Positions 32,416 to 43,348 of a stretch of DNA of 64,000 bases are shown one piece after another. Origin of the DNA: Gautieria morchelliformis. Its lineage: Eukaryota; Basidiomycota; Agaricomycetes; Gomphales; Gomphaceae. Position numbers and translations under genes: made by a program. Below the pieces are notes generated by a model. It was given only the letters and a program-made list of their open reading frames with translations. It made no database searches and was not told where the DNA came from. The stretch covers positions 212,113 through 276,112 of the forward strand of contig WHVA01000095.1 in the NCBI GenBank assembly GCA_015179125.1. The letters run 5' to 3'. Every line of letters starts with the position of its first letter. Within the stretch, counting starts at the first letter, position 1.

Positions 32416-32708
32416 GCTCGCAGTCGATAGTAGGGGGCCTACTGGATGATGGTCGACGGTAAACAGCCGTCGACATCGTGATCTTTTTCAAGATCGCGCG
32501 GATTTCCACAATTCAGTTGTTCGCTTGGCAAACAACTGCAGGAAGTTCAAAAAGGTGTAAGTTAGTGAATCTTAGTGCCTTGTGTCACAAGGGCAAGCGG
32601 AACTCGACCAATGAGTGGTAATTCCATGTGCTACATAGTGACAGTTGTAAGGTAAGATCTGGGGAACCGCCGCACGGTTCCCACGCAAGAACTGTACAGT
32701 GCTTAGCT
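32416..32708 (-). repeat. LTR/leader remnant of element B
   Basis: Read on the minus strand this region aligns with 53,420-53,705 of element C, including 'ccactcattggtc' and 'cacctttttgaac'. It stops being alignable at about 32,708, where copia sequence begins. C continues upstream for a further 65 bp or so, so B's LTR is truncated. Confidence 0.75.
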
Positions 32709-32869
32709 AAGCAATCCAGTAGCGCGCATTGCATTAAGGGCAATGCGGGTAAATAGTGTATTTACACCCACCGACAATATGGTTGCCGATACGTTGACTA
32801 AAGCCTTACCGTCCGCAAAAGTAAAGCATTTCGCCATTGAACTCGGGCTGTCAACGGTTTGAGGGGGAG
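32709..32869 (+). pseudogene. 3' tail of a copia pol with polypurine tract
   Basis: The frame PTDNMVADTLTKALPSAKVK, then HFAIELGLSTV and a TGA at 32,860-32,862, matches the RNase H C-terminus of element D2. The polypurine tract gagggggag at 32,861-32,869 follows and leads straight into an LTR. The body of this element is absent. The order pol-tail, LTR, gag means two copia copies share one LTR here. Confidence 0.85.
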
Positions 32870-33208
32870 TGTTGGAGTTGCAAACCGCAGCGCCCAAAGC
32901 CCCTGATTAGTCAGCAGGTCATTATTGACCGCTTTAGGTCTTGCGCAGTCGCAAGACATTTTTTATTCCCCTTTATTGCAAGTCTTATTGTTCTCGTGAA
33001 ATTATATAAGTAGCTACTGTCATGTAAAGTCTCCCTCAGTGGTTTGACACCGTACAAACACTGAGGTAAGACTCTATTCGATCCCTCGTATTGTATTTCA
33101 CTCACCTGTACGCTACAGTTAACTTGTCGTCATATAGGTAACTATAACACAGTGGTTTGACACCGTACAGACACTGAGTTAACTTGTCGTCGTATAGTCA
33201 TTCTTATA
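32870..33208 (+). repeat. LTR shared by the copia tail and element D1
   Basis: The 339-bp LTR runs from TGTTGGAGTTGC to TTCTTATA. TATATAAG at 33,003-33,010 is followed 24 bp later by an 8-bp-stem hairpin at 33,034-33,066. A second copy of the hairpin sequence occurs at 33,150-33,176. Between them the sequence starts GTAAGA and ends CACAG, like an intron. Ending in TATA instead of CA fits element E, whose LTR end is fixed by its target duplication. Confidence 0.85.
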
Positions 33209-33224
33209 GGTTATTGGGCCCCGC
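33209..33224 (+). other. Copia primer-binding site, element D1
   Basis: ggttattgggccccgc directly follows the LTR. D2 has the identical site and E a one- or two-base variant, ggttatagggccccga. It resembles the copia primer site complementary to the anticodon stem-loop half of initiator tRNA-Met, with one extra base in the middle. The exact tRNA would need the host tRNA set. Confidence 0.55.
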
Positions 33225-33259
33225 TCACCTAATCTTGTTCCCTGCCACTCCCTTGCATT

Positions 33260-34778
33260 ATGTCTGCTACAGCTCTTACCACCACTGATCTTCTCCCCTC
33301 ATCTGTCCCTAAACTTCTGCCTAACGGCCTAAATTGGACGGCCTTCTCCATGCGCTTCCAAGATGCTGTTGAAGCAAAGGGTCTATGGGGGCACTTCGAT
33401 GGCTCGTGCACCCAGCCGGCTGTCAGTACACCACCAGTCACTGGAGAAGAAGAAGCCCTAGCTCAGTGGACCAAAGAGAATAGAACGGCAAAAGCTCTGC
33501 TCACTCCTCGAATCCCCGACTCGACCCTCATTCGCATACATGGCAAAACTTTGCTCAAAGATGGATGGGACCTCATCGTGACTGAATTCTCATCGAAGGG
33601 AGCATTTGCGCAAGCCGACTTGCGCTCTCACTTCATGGAGTTGAGGTGCCCCGACAGAGGAAACGTCCAAGAATTTCTTGATGGCCTACGTGTCAAAAGG
33701 GAAGAGTTAGCAACGTTTGGAGTAGACATCGAAGAAAAGGATTACCGCTCTACTATCATAAAATCCCTCCCACCTCACCTGTCAGCTTTCACATCCAACC
33801 TACTCGCTGGCGCCAAACTATACAGTACAAGCAAGACTGTTGACCCAGATGAGCTCATCACGTTAGTTCCTGAGGAATATGAACGACATGCAGCTCACAA
33901 GTCACGTCGCCCTGGCCATGCTAGCAGAAAGGCCGAGGACAAAGACGAAGCTATGTTTGTATCAGGAAATGGGAAAGGAAAGAAACAAGAGCACAAACCC
34001 AAGGGAGCTTGCTGGAACTGTGGCGACAAAGGACACTACAGAAACAAGTGTCCTAAGCCTGCCAAGGTTGCTGATAACAAGAAACACCACTCACCGAGCA
34101 ATAGCGGCTCTGCCAACGCCGCTGTCGAGTCTGACTATGAAAGTGAGGCCGCCTTCCTTGCAGTCGACTCGGACGATGACGATGCTGTGATGCCACCACT
34201 GATATACGCATCAGACCCTGATTCTGATTCAGATGATGCAGAATGTGATGCAGTGGATGATGAGGATTGGTTTTCAGAGGTAGAAGACGCGTTAGTCGAT
34301 GATGAACTCACTGATGCACCGATTCTGATGGACGAAAGCGATAGTGCTTCGCTCATCGAGCATGATGAACTTCCAGTTGCTGAGCAACTGGAAGATGCAT
34401 ATGCCGCTAGCACGAACCCTGAAAAACCAACAAACTCACTTCGCACGGAAGTCTATGACTCTGGATGTACTCGGCACATCACTCCCTATCGCGATGCAGT
34501 CACAAACCTTACTGTGACCCTCCGAAGACTTTTCAAGTAGCTAACAAGCAAAGTTTCAATGCGGTTGGAACAGGAGAGATGGTAATTGACATACCTAATG
34601 GTGCCAATATCTCTCAGTTACAACTCACTGAGGTGTTCTATTCACCCGAAGTCAGTTATACGCTTGTCTCTGTTGGACGCCTTGATCAAACTGGACTCTC
34701 TGTCACGTTTGGCGATGGGAAGTGTATCGTGAAGACGAGTGATGGGATGCAGATTGGCCAGATACAGAGATCTGGCCA
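33260..34778 (+). pseudogene. gag-protease of copia element D1, 5' part
   Basis: The start MSATALTTTDLLPSSVPKLL at 33,260 leads into a UBN2/copia-type Gag core, a zinc knuckle CWNCGDKGHYRNKC at about 34,011-34,052, an acidic Ser/Asp-rich linker, and a protease motif YDSGCTRHIT. A one-base frameshift at about 34,512-34,521 shifts the rest (PPKTFQVANKQSFNAVG) into another frame. It ends at the D2 insertion, in the GHG codons of the GAG-pre-integrase linker. Confidence 0.85.
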
Positions 34779-35031
34779 TGTAAGACTTGGTTATAAATAT
34801 ATATATATATCTATGGGAATAATCTCAGTAGTTGCGCGAGTGCAAAGTACTGAGGGAAGAGTGGCTTCTAGCTACCTAATATATATTGTAGAAGAACAAT
34901 GGGAACTAAACTACAATAGGCACGTAGAACAATAGATGAGTGGAACAATGAGACTGCGGCGCATATTGAGTCACAATGGGGTGACACGGGGTGACGCGGT
35001 TTGCCCCTGGCTTACGCGTTCTCCTCTCACA
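34779..35031 (-). repeat. 3' LTR of element D2
   Basis: The 253-bp LTR is identical to 39,462-39,714 apart from one t/g difference near 34,886. It starts TG and ends CA, and the polypurine tract (ggtttgagggggag on the minus strand) borders it. A hairpin with 7-bp stem CTCAGTA/TACTGAG lies at 34,824-34,854. Confidence 0.93.
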
Positions 35032-35038
35032 CTCCCCC

Positions 35039-38000
35039 TCAAACCGTGGTCAACCCGAGCTCAACCGCAAAATGTTTCACTTTCGCAGACGGCAACGCTT
35101 TAATAAGCGTGTCTGCTACCATGTCGTTGGTAGGGCAATAAACCAAACGAATCGCGCCTTTCTCAATAATCCACCGAATGAAATGATATCGTACGTCGAT
35201 GTGTTTCGTTCTGGTGTGGTACTGATGATCTTTAGCGAGCGCGATGGCGGATTGATTATCGGAAAACAACGTCATGGGTAACATCTTTTTGTCGAAAAGT
35301 TGCTCAATCAGTGACCGAAGCCACAGGGCTTCTTTCGCGGCGTGTGCAGCAGCTACGTATTCGCTTTCCGTCGTGGAAAGGGATACTATTGACTGACGCT
35401 TTGCGCTCCAGGATACAGCTCCTCCATTGATGATGAATGCGTATCCCGAGATTGCGTGCCTATCTTCAGCCATACTGCCATCGGCGTCAGCGTACCCAAT
35501 CAACTCATTTTTCGTATGACCGTAAGTCAGCCATAGGTTCATAGAACCTTTCAGGTACTGAAAGATCCGTTTGACTGCACTCCAGTGACCGGGGGCGAAC
35601 TTGGTCGAATACCTGGATACGGCTTGTACGGCGAAGGCGATGTCAGGGCGGGTTCCGAGGGCGGTGTACATGAGCGATCCAACAGCCTCTCTATAAGGTA
35701 TGTCTCGCATTTTATCCCATTCGGCCATGGTCTTAGGGGTTGGCGACATGGAGAGGAGTAGGCCACGGTCCATCGGCATCGATACAGGTTTGAGATCTTC
35801 GAAATTATACCTTCGTATAGTTGGCTCTATGTAGGATCGCTGTGAGAGGTGTATGGTTCGTCTTTCTCTGTCCCGTTTTATTTCGATGCCTAATAGCCAA
35901 TGCAGCTCGCCGAGGTCAGTGATTTCGACATGCTTCGAGATTCCAGCCTTGAATTGCTTTACCGCTATCTCTGACGTTGCAGCAATAGTGCAATCGTCGA
36001 CGTGTACCAGGACGATCGTGAGTGCATTGTTTGTGCGTCGAAAGAAAACGGCCTGATCTACATCGCAGCGGGAGAAGAGTAACTTGGTGAGCATAATGTC
36101 AACAAGTTTTTTGGTACCAACGGCGACCGGATTGTTTTAACCCGTACAACGTCTTTTGCAGGAGACATATTTTCCCCGAGGAGCTTGGCGCAGGATACCC
36201 TGGTGGTTGAGACATGTATATTGTTTCTTTTTCAGTGAGTTCACCGTTCAGGTATGCGCCCTTAATATTGATCTGATGAAGCTCCATGTCGTTCGCAGCC
36301 GCCAAAGCCAGTACCGTCCGAATCGAAGCTAGTTTTGCTACAGGGGCAAACGTGTCGAAGTAGTCAACGCCAGGTACCTGTGAGAAGCCCTGCGCAACAA
36401 GGCGGGCTTTATATCTGACTATGTTTCCCGCAGCGTCCTTCTTTGCTCGAAAAACCCATTTTGACCCGACGATGTTTGCGCCATTAGGGGCCTCAGTGAG
36501 TCTCCAAGTCCCGGCATCACGGAGTACCGCTAATTCTTCATGAATGGCAGTCTCCCATAGGTGCCAGTCAGGGCGTCGTCTTGCCTCAGCCAGGGATCGA
36601 GGTTCGATTGCTTCGACCTCGCTTGTCTCTGCTACCAGTACGTACCCATCCACTTCATCAGTGATAAGCATCCACTCAGCGGTTCCTTCCCCTTCCAGTG
36701 TATCCTTTTCTGAGATGGAGGGCATTTGAACTCCTTGTGGTATGGCAGGATCTGACGATCGGTGAGACGACGTTCTGTGCCCTTCGAGGATGTCTCTAAT
36801 ACGCTGACTGGGCTTTCGCAGACGTTTGGCAGGTGCCTCGGCATCGGAGTCGGACTGGGGTTCGCTGGTGTGGGGCACAGACGGGGCATTGGGTATGGGT
36901 GCATTGGGGGAGGGGTTTTTGTTTACTGGTGCGTTAGTTTCCGTCTCGATTATTTACCAGTTCTCCCCCTCGAGGCGAGAAGCTGACGCAGAGCTGTTGT
37001 CGAAGTGGACGTTGCGTTCCACTGTGACAGATTTCTTTTCAGGCCAATAAATTCGGAAACCCTTACTCCTTTCATCAACCCCTATCCAGCGGCCTTCAGA
37101 CACTCGACCGCCGAGTTTGTTGCCCCCTTCAGTGCGTATCCACACTCTTTCCCCCCATTCACGAACGTGCTTAAGGTTCGGTTTGTCACCGAAGGCAGCT
37201 TGGTGCGCGGTCTTGCCATCGACTGCTTTAGTCGTGGTATGGTTCATCAGCCAGACAACATGCCGAGCCGCCTCGCCCCACAGAAACCTTGGAAGCCCAC
37301 TTGCGTGGAGCAGGGCTCGTACACGTTCAACTATCGTGCGGTTGCGTCGTTCGGCCACGCCGTTTTGCTGGGGTGTGTCATGCACGGTAAGTTTTTGTGT
37401 GGTTCCTTTCGACTTCAAATTAACTGTGAATTCTTTTCCCAGATATTCACCGCCTCTGTCCGAGTGGAGCGTTTTGACACGAGCCTTCAGCTGCGCATCA
37501 CACCATGACTCATACTCCTTGTAGGCACTAAATGCCTCGTCTTTGGAGCGCAGCAGATAAAGGTGAGTCAAACGCGTCATATCATCCGTAAACGTGATAT
37601 AGTAACACTTCCCGGCTTTTGTGGTGACTGGAGCCGGTCCCCATAGATCGCTGTGGACTTCTTGTCCAAACGCCGTGGCTCTCGTGCCATCCCTGATCTT
37701 TGGGAACTGTTTCCGTGTGGCTTTTGCATATACGCAGGATTCGCAAAAAAAGGGGTCGCCTGACGGTAAGGTTTCAAGCTTTACTCCAGTTACAAAGCCC
37801 TTTGTAACTAATCTCCTGGCTATTTCAGGAGAAATATGACCCATTCTTCGATGGAATTGGTCCAGGGTAAGCACATCCTCGGCTGAGTTCGCTGTTTCCT
37901 GCTCATGTGAAACGCGGTAGAGGCCGTGTCCGGTTTTTAGGACCGTGCCAACAAGCTGGTCGTCTCGATCCCGTATGACACATTTGCCATCTGCAAATGA

Positions 38001-39401
38001 TACGGTGAAACCAGCATCATCGAGCCGTCCGATTGATACAAGAGTGTACCCGACATCAGGTGAGTACAAGACCTCAGTTAGATTAAGCTGAGATGTTGTA
38101 GTTCCATTTGGTACGTCAATTTTCATCTCACCCGTCCCGACTGCGTTGAAATTCTTTCTGTTTGCAGCTCGGAAGGATTTTGGCGGTATGGGGGTATAAC
38201 TTGTCACTGCGTCTCAGTATGGCGTTATGTGTCTTGTGCATCCGGAGTCGTAGACTTCGGTCTGAGGTAAGTTTTCCGCCGCGCTGTTGACCTCTGCACA
38301 TACTGCATGTGCATCCTCCTGATCAACGCTGACAAGTGAACAGGTATCACTTTCGTCAGCTATGGGCAACTCCTCGCTCTTGCGATCATTTTCTAGGTCA
38401 TCGTCGACTTCAGAAAACCAATTGCCTGCACAGTCCTCATCCGAGTCAGACTCACAGTTTGTCAGCAGTTGAGGTAGCTCGTCATCCGAGTCGTAATCGG
38501 CGAAGAAAGCAGCATCGTCTTCATCATCGGATTCCACAGCGACATTGGCAGAGCCCACACCTCTAGGTGAGTCGTGCTTCTTGTCACCTGTCGCTTTATC
38601 AGGTTTAGGACACTTATTTTTATAGTGTCCTTTGCCTCCGCAATTCCAGCAAGTTCCCTTCGGTTTGTGCTCAAATTTCTTCCCTTTCCCATTTCCGGCT
38701 ACAAACATAGCTTCATCATTTTCTTCACCTTTTCCGTTGGCATGCCCAGAGCGACGAGACTTGTGAGCGGCATGTCGCTCATGCTCTTCTGACACTAACA
38801 TGATGAGTTCGTCAGGGTCGATAGTCTTGGTCGAACTGTATAGCTTGGCGTCTGCCAATAGGTTTGATACGAAGGCAGAGAGGTGAGGTGGGAGGGATTT
38901 TATTATTGTAGAGCGGTAATCTTTTTCTTCAATGTCGACTCCGAAGGTTGCTAATTCCTCCTTTTTGACACGCAGACCGTCAAGGAATTCGCGGACATTT
39001 CCTCTGTCTGGGCACTTCGACTCCATGAAGTGAGAACGCAAGTCAGCCTGCGCAAACGCACCCTTCGATGAGAATTCTGTTACTATGAGGTCCCAACGAT
39101 CTTTCAGCGATGGTTTGCCATGTACATGTATGAGAGTGGAGTCGGGGATTCGGTGAGTAAGAAGGGCCTTCGCTGCTCGATCGTCCTTGACCCATTTGGT
39201 AAGGGCTTCCTCCTCGTCGGTTGTAGGTGGAGTGCTGACGATTGGCTGGGTTGTGGTGCCGTCAAAATGGCCCCATAACCCTTTTGCTTCGACAGCGTCC
39301 TGGAAGCGCATCGAAAAGGCAATCCAGTTCAGGCCATTAGCAAGGAGTTTTGGGACAGAGGAAGGGAGAAGGTCTGTTGTGGTGAGGGTCGTAGTGGACA
39401 T
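35039..39401 (-). pseudogene. gag-pol of copia element D2, three lesions
   Basis: The polyprotein starts at ATG 39,401 with MSTTTLTTTDLLPSSVPKLL. In order it has a Gag core, zinc knuckle CWNCGGKGHYKNKC, protease YDSGCTRHITPY, GAG-pre-integrase HRRMGHISPEIARR, integrase with HSDLWGP, LHSDRGGEYLG and HDTPQQNGVAERRNR, RT with GLKQSGRRWYQK and active site VHVDDCTI, and RNase H with SLSTTESEYVAA. It ends at TGA 35,039-35,041. Lesions are a TGA at 38,214-38,216 where D1 has Arg, a TAA at 36,954-36,956 in the linker, and one extra A in a run near 36,098. Otherwise the frame is open. The catalytic residues I can check are present. Confidence 0.9.
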
Positions 39402-39461
39402 TGCAGAGCAGGAGCGGCGTGGAACGAGCTAGTAGTGGGATATATGCGGGGCCCAATAACC

Positions 39462-39714
39462 TGTAAGACTTGGTTATAAATATATATATATATCTATGGG
39501 AATAATCTCAGTAGTTGCGCGAGTGCAAAGTACTGAGGGAAGAGTGGCTTCTAGCTACCTAATAGATATTGTAGAAGAACAATGGGAACTAAACTACAAT
39601 AGGCACGTAGAACAATAGATGAGTGGAACAATGAGACTGCGGCGCATATTGAGTCACAATGGGGTGACACGGGGTGACGCGGTTTGCCCCTGGCTTACGC
39701 GTTCTCCTCTCACA
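39462..39714 (-). repeat. 5' LTR of element D2
   Basis: The LTR drives minus-strand transcription towards 39,401. The primer site ggttattgggccccgc follows it directly on the minus strand at 39,461-39,446. The hairpin lies at 39,507-39,537. A long TA run (39,479-39,493) sits near the downstream end of the LTR. Confidence 0.93.
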
Positions 39715-40281
39715 GGCCATGGCTTATATCGGGTCACACATGATGCCGATACAGCAAATTCTGCTGTCGAGGTGCTAACACTTGATCAGTTTCACCGTCG
39801 CATGGGTCACATCTCACCTGAGACAGCCAAGAAACTTGTCGCTAGGGGCTTTGTTACAGGGATAAAGCTTGACTTGTCACCGACAGGTGAACCTTTCTTC
39901 TGTGAGTCGTGCGTATATGCGAAGGCCACTCGCAAACCTGTCCCAAAGGTCAGAGAAGGCAGTTGTGCCTCTGCCTTTGGAGACGAGGTACACAGCGACC
40001 TGTGGGGACCTGCTCCAGTCGAAACCAGGGCTGGAAAGCGATATTATATCACTTTCACTGATGATATGTCACGCCTCACTCACCTTTACCTCCTGCGTAC
40101 CAAAGACGAGGCCTTCAGCGCTTTTAAAGAATATGCCAGCTGGGTCGATATGCAGCTCAATGCACGCATCAAAACCTTGCATTCTGATAGAGGCGGTGAA
40201 TACCTGGGGAAGGATTTTGTGCTTTATCTGAAGTCCAAAGGCACTGCACAAAAACTTACCATCCATGACACTCCAACAGGG
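39715..40281 (+). pseudogene. GAG-pre-integrase and integrase of D1, 3' part
   Basis: This continues D1 after the D2 insertion: HGLYRVTHDADTAN, FHRRMGHISPETAKKLV, the CESCVYAKATRK zinc half-site, VHSDLWGPAPVETRAGKRYY, and LHSDRGGEYLGKDF, then HDTP where the frame is cut at about 40,281. The sequence beyond is not copia. The Glu-bearing part of the integrase core is therefore lost. Confidence 0.87.
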
Positions 40282-43200
40282 TGTACTTAATAGCTGCTTC
40301 ACATTGGATTTTATGTGATGCTCCATCCAGAACAAATTGGTGTAGAGCTGATTAGGTTGTCTTTTGTACATCCCATTGCCTCCCGGCCCATCTTCGGCCT
40401 CGGTCTGTCTGAACCATTTTGGGTGTGTCACGCATCACATGGACCCTTGAGCCATTGTCCCGGTGGAAGTTCCGTGTCACGCAAAATATCGTTGAGCCAT
40501 TGGTCGTGCGGCTACAGTACTGGTAACCGGTAAGTCCCCACGTCTACCGGTAAGTCCCAGCGCACGTCTACTTTAGGAGGCATATTTGGTAATACTCTGC
40601 AAATTGCCAGGCACGGGGGCTGCCGGTACACCAGCATCATCAACAGTGCGCCTGAATCAGATGCCAGGGTAGATGCATCGGCACCGATGGAGCATGCCAG
40701 TCGAAGGAGGGGCCGTTACATAATCACGTTATCTTTGCTCACGTCTTTGTCTCTCACGTCTTCGCCTCGTCCTCCCTGCCCTCCACGTCGTCCCTGCCCT
40801 CACCGCCCTCGCCCTCCCACGCCACCCGCCAGTGGACTGCCCCTGCAACATCCCCCTCGACCCGCCCCCCAGCGTGCTCCCGCACGACCTCCAGCGGCTC
40901 CCGATGGCCCTCCACTTTGACCCACCTCCAAATCCCCATTCCCCACTCCGCGGCGCTGCCCAAACGCTTAGAAAACGGGTGACCCCCGCCCCTCCATCTC
41001 ACCCCCGCTGCGATCCGCGACCTTCCCCAGCTTATCCACGAGAACGCCCGCCAGCGTGCCCTCCCCCAGCCGCAAGGCCAAGGCCATACCCATACCCACT
41101 CATTCCTGAGCCGAACGGTGTATCCCTCCTAGCCGGTCGTTAGGATCCCCGTACCGTCCGTCTTGGTCAACAATGGGTGGTATCGGAGAACCGTCTGCCA
41201 CGCGGAATTTTGGTGACACGCAGCTCCCATAGTGGGCACGTCAAGCTTCCGTTCATCCCGACCTTAGGCTCGTCTTCATAACGCTCCACCGAGTCATACA
41301 CACTCAACTGCCAGACAAAGGCTTTGCCGTCACTCCTGGACCGAGACTCGACGCAATGATTGCATGATTTGTACATCCGTACGGTAAATATATCGCGTTG
41401 TATTTCACTGGTGCACGTGTACATACAACGATACTTAGCAATAAAATGCATGGCGAGAGGGAATGGTATATGCGCACCCTCTAAGCTAGAATACAGCTAC
41501 AGCTCTTGCGTCTTCGCTGTTTGCATGGAGACAAGGCTTTCGAGGCATGTCCCTCTGCTTGACACAGGGTGTGTGTACAGCGATGTACCGTGGCTACGTG
41601 ACTTGAAATATCAAGCCATCCTTAGCGGCCCCGTACGCGAAGGGATTCTGCCCGATTCGTCCACGGTACAGCGTGCGGGACACGGCAACCTTATGAAGCC
41701 AGTGCAGGAAATACATGGTGAACACGTCCCCGTCGTCGGTGTGGCGTGCAGCTTCGTAGTACTGGCACGCGGCGAGGCAGATGTGTGTTGCTGTGTCCGT
41801 ATTCCACAGGGGGACCGTGACGGATACGTAGTGGTGATAGATCAGAATCGTAGCGCGTGTCTAGTAATGCATCATCATGCCTGTGTACACCACCTACTGA
41901 CGAAATTGTCTGCAGGGGAAAATGATTTTGCCGAGCTACAAATGAGTCGGTCGACTATAATGATTTATCATGATGTGTTCCTGATGATCTTCCAGAGGTC
42001 GAACTCTCCCTACTGCTCGAGACTTCCCGCCTCTCGTTGCCTGGGGAGAATATTGTCTGAAGTATCCAATCGATTATGTCTGGGTCGGGCTGCCCCTACA
42101 CGTTCCTAGATCTCTTGACCGAGTTATTCTCATTTGACGATGGTGAAGGATAAACAGTTACACCAGGAGAAAGTAGTTTGTGGGCATAAAGCGAATATAA
42201 ATCTAGAATAAACAATGCACATATCACGGGAGAAGACTGTTCAACTTACAGCGCCTGCGCCACATTTGAAATTTGGATCTCCAAACGAGAAAACTGGTAC
42301 GTGCAGGACGCGACATCAAATCGCCCTCACAATGCAAGGCAAACTGTGTAAAATAGTCCGATAGTTTAGTCCAGCTGTCCGCGTCTGAATCCTGAAATTT
42401 GAATGCGAGTAGTCGCACTCGAAATCGAGCATCGGAATCGACACACCTTATGTACCGGAATCCCGTAACTGGGACGATGTCGGACATGTTTTTATCGTGA
42501 TTCTCAAAGGATTGCACGAGAGGAGTCGCACTCAAGATCGAGATCGAAATCGAGACACTTCATGTACGGGAATCCCGCAACCAGGACGATGTCGGACGTT
42601 TTATTCCCGTGATTCTCAACGGATTGCACCCAGGGGTAGATGTCGTTCCACGTGTATAGTTCCAAAAAATTTCTTGTTTTATGTCGAGGACGTCCCGATC
42701 GCAGATATCGACATTGCTCCAGCTTAGTAGAATGTAAATTTGCTGACGCTGACACTGAGTGGAAGTTTGAAACTGTACTCGACATCGCTTAGTATCTTGT
42801 CCTAGTGTTCACAGACACAGTTGCCATTGCAGTGCCGTCACCGGGTCTGCCTCCGGCTGCTTCCGGTCCGCATGGAGAGCCGTATCCCGGGTCACCGGCC
42901 GCAACCCACATTTCTGGAACCAAGGTACACGTCCCTTGCTCTCGTGTACTAAGCACCAGTGGTAAGTACTAAATGCCGTATTATCGGGCATAAGCCGGCC
43001 AAAGGAGCAGAGAGTGAAGTCAAAAGCGTCAAGGATGGCATCCATAGAGCTTATAGTTAACACGGCGCGGCACTATCACCTTCAAACCTATCCGCAGGTA
43101 CGTCTCTCGACTATATATTATTCTTGATGCAATAGACGCTAAATCTTTCCTTTGCCGGGAATCTATGGTGAGTGAGTTGTAGCGCGCTGTCAGTCTTACT

Positions 43201-43340
43201 TTCATCCAGTTATTTCCACACATTTCTTTCCAGTCATCCTCGTGGCCAATTGGCGGTAAAATACTTGATATTTATTGGTCAAGTACACCGCTAGTCCTAC
43301 ATGGTTGTGATACAGCAATCCATACATGGTCATGACGAAA
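40282..43340. other. Gene-poor stretch with a duplicated host segment and a short tandem repeat
   Basis: The region 40,690-41,110 is a C-rich, proline-coding stretch of low complexity. The segment 41,205-41,680 is a direct copy of 45,990-46,325 plus 51,291-51,430. A tandem repeat of about 115 bp lies at 42,410-42,640, and on the minus strand both units read a VQS.ENH..K.SDIV motif. A 249-codon plus-strand frame at 41,360-42,109 has no recognisable domain, and I do not call it a gene. Confidence 0.5.
41205..41680 (+). repeat. Segmental duplicate holding the empty target site of element E
   Basis: The stretch from 'acgcagctcccatagtgggcacg' onwards matches 45,990-46,325 and, across tgtcc at 41,548-41,552, continues into 51,291 onwards (ccctctgctt, accgtggcta). 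This copy has one tgtcc and no element, so it is an unoccupied paralogue of the insertion site. The coding capacity of the segment is unclear. Confidence 0.85.
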
Positions 43341-43348
43341 TTGCAAAT

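Larger units (their letters stand above)
25652..32708 (-). mobile_element. Element B: Ty3/gypsy element, truncated, same family as C
   Basis: On the minus strand the order is LTR/leader remnant (32,708-32,416), gag (from ATG 32,415), protease, UGA, RT-RNaseH, solo-LTR insertion, integrase. The integrase C-terminus, chromodomain, ORF3 and 3' LTR are missing because the 3' LTR of element A abuts at 25,652. The other end is cut at about 32,708 by a copia tail. B and C lie in opposite orientation about 21 kb apart, so they form a large inverted repeat. Confidence 0.88.
34779..39714 (-). mobile_element. Element D2: young, nearly intact copia element
   Basis: The 4,936-bp element has 253-bp LTRs that differ at one position (34,779-35,031 and 39,462-39,714). 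A 5-bp target duplication ggcca flanks it (34,774-34,778 and 39,715-39,719). On the minus strand the order is LTR, primer site ggttattgggccccgc, gag-pol, polypurine tract, LTR. LTR identity suggests very recent insertion. Only three lesions break the polyprotein. Confidence 0.95.
33209..40281 (+). mobile_element. Element D1: copia element split by D2 and 3'-truncated
   Basis: D1 comprises the primer site, gag-protease up to 34,778, then (after the D2 insertion) the GAG-pre-integrase and part of the integrase from 39,715 to about 40,281. RT, RNase H and the 3' LTR are absent. Removing D2 plus one ggcca rejoins the SGHGLYRV codons exactly. D1 and D2 proteins are close relatives, so one family member inserted into another. 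Confidence 0.87.

Noticed and set aside
34796..34811. TA microsatellite as a separate feature
   Set aside because: It is an integral part of both D2 LTRs (also 39,479-39,493).
40687..41143. Proline-rich frames on both strands
   Set aside because: C-rich low complexity opens several frames at once. No conserved protein is visible.
41360..42109. A 249-codon plus-strand frame
   Set aside because: No domain was recognised, it spans a duplicated segment whose other copy lacks the frame, and codon use looks random.
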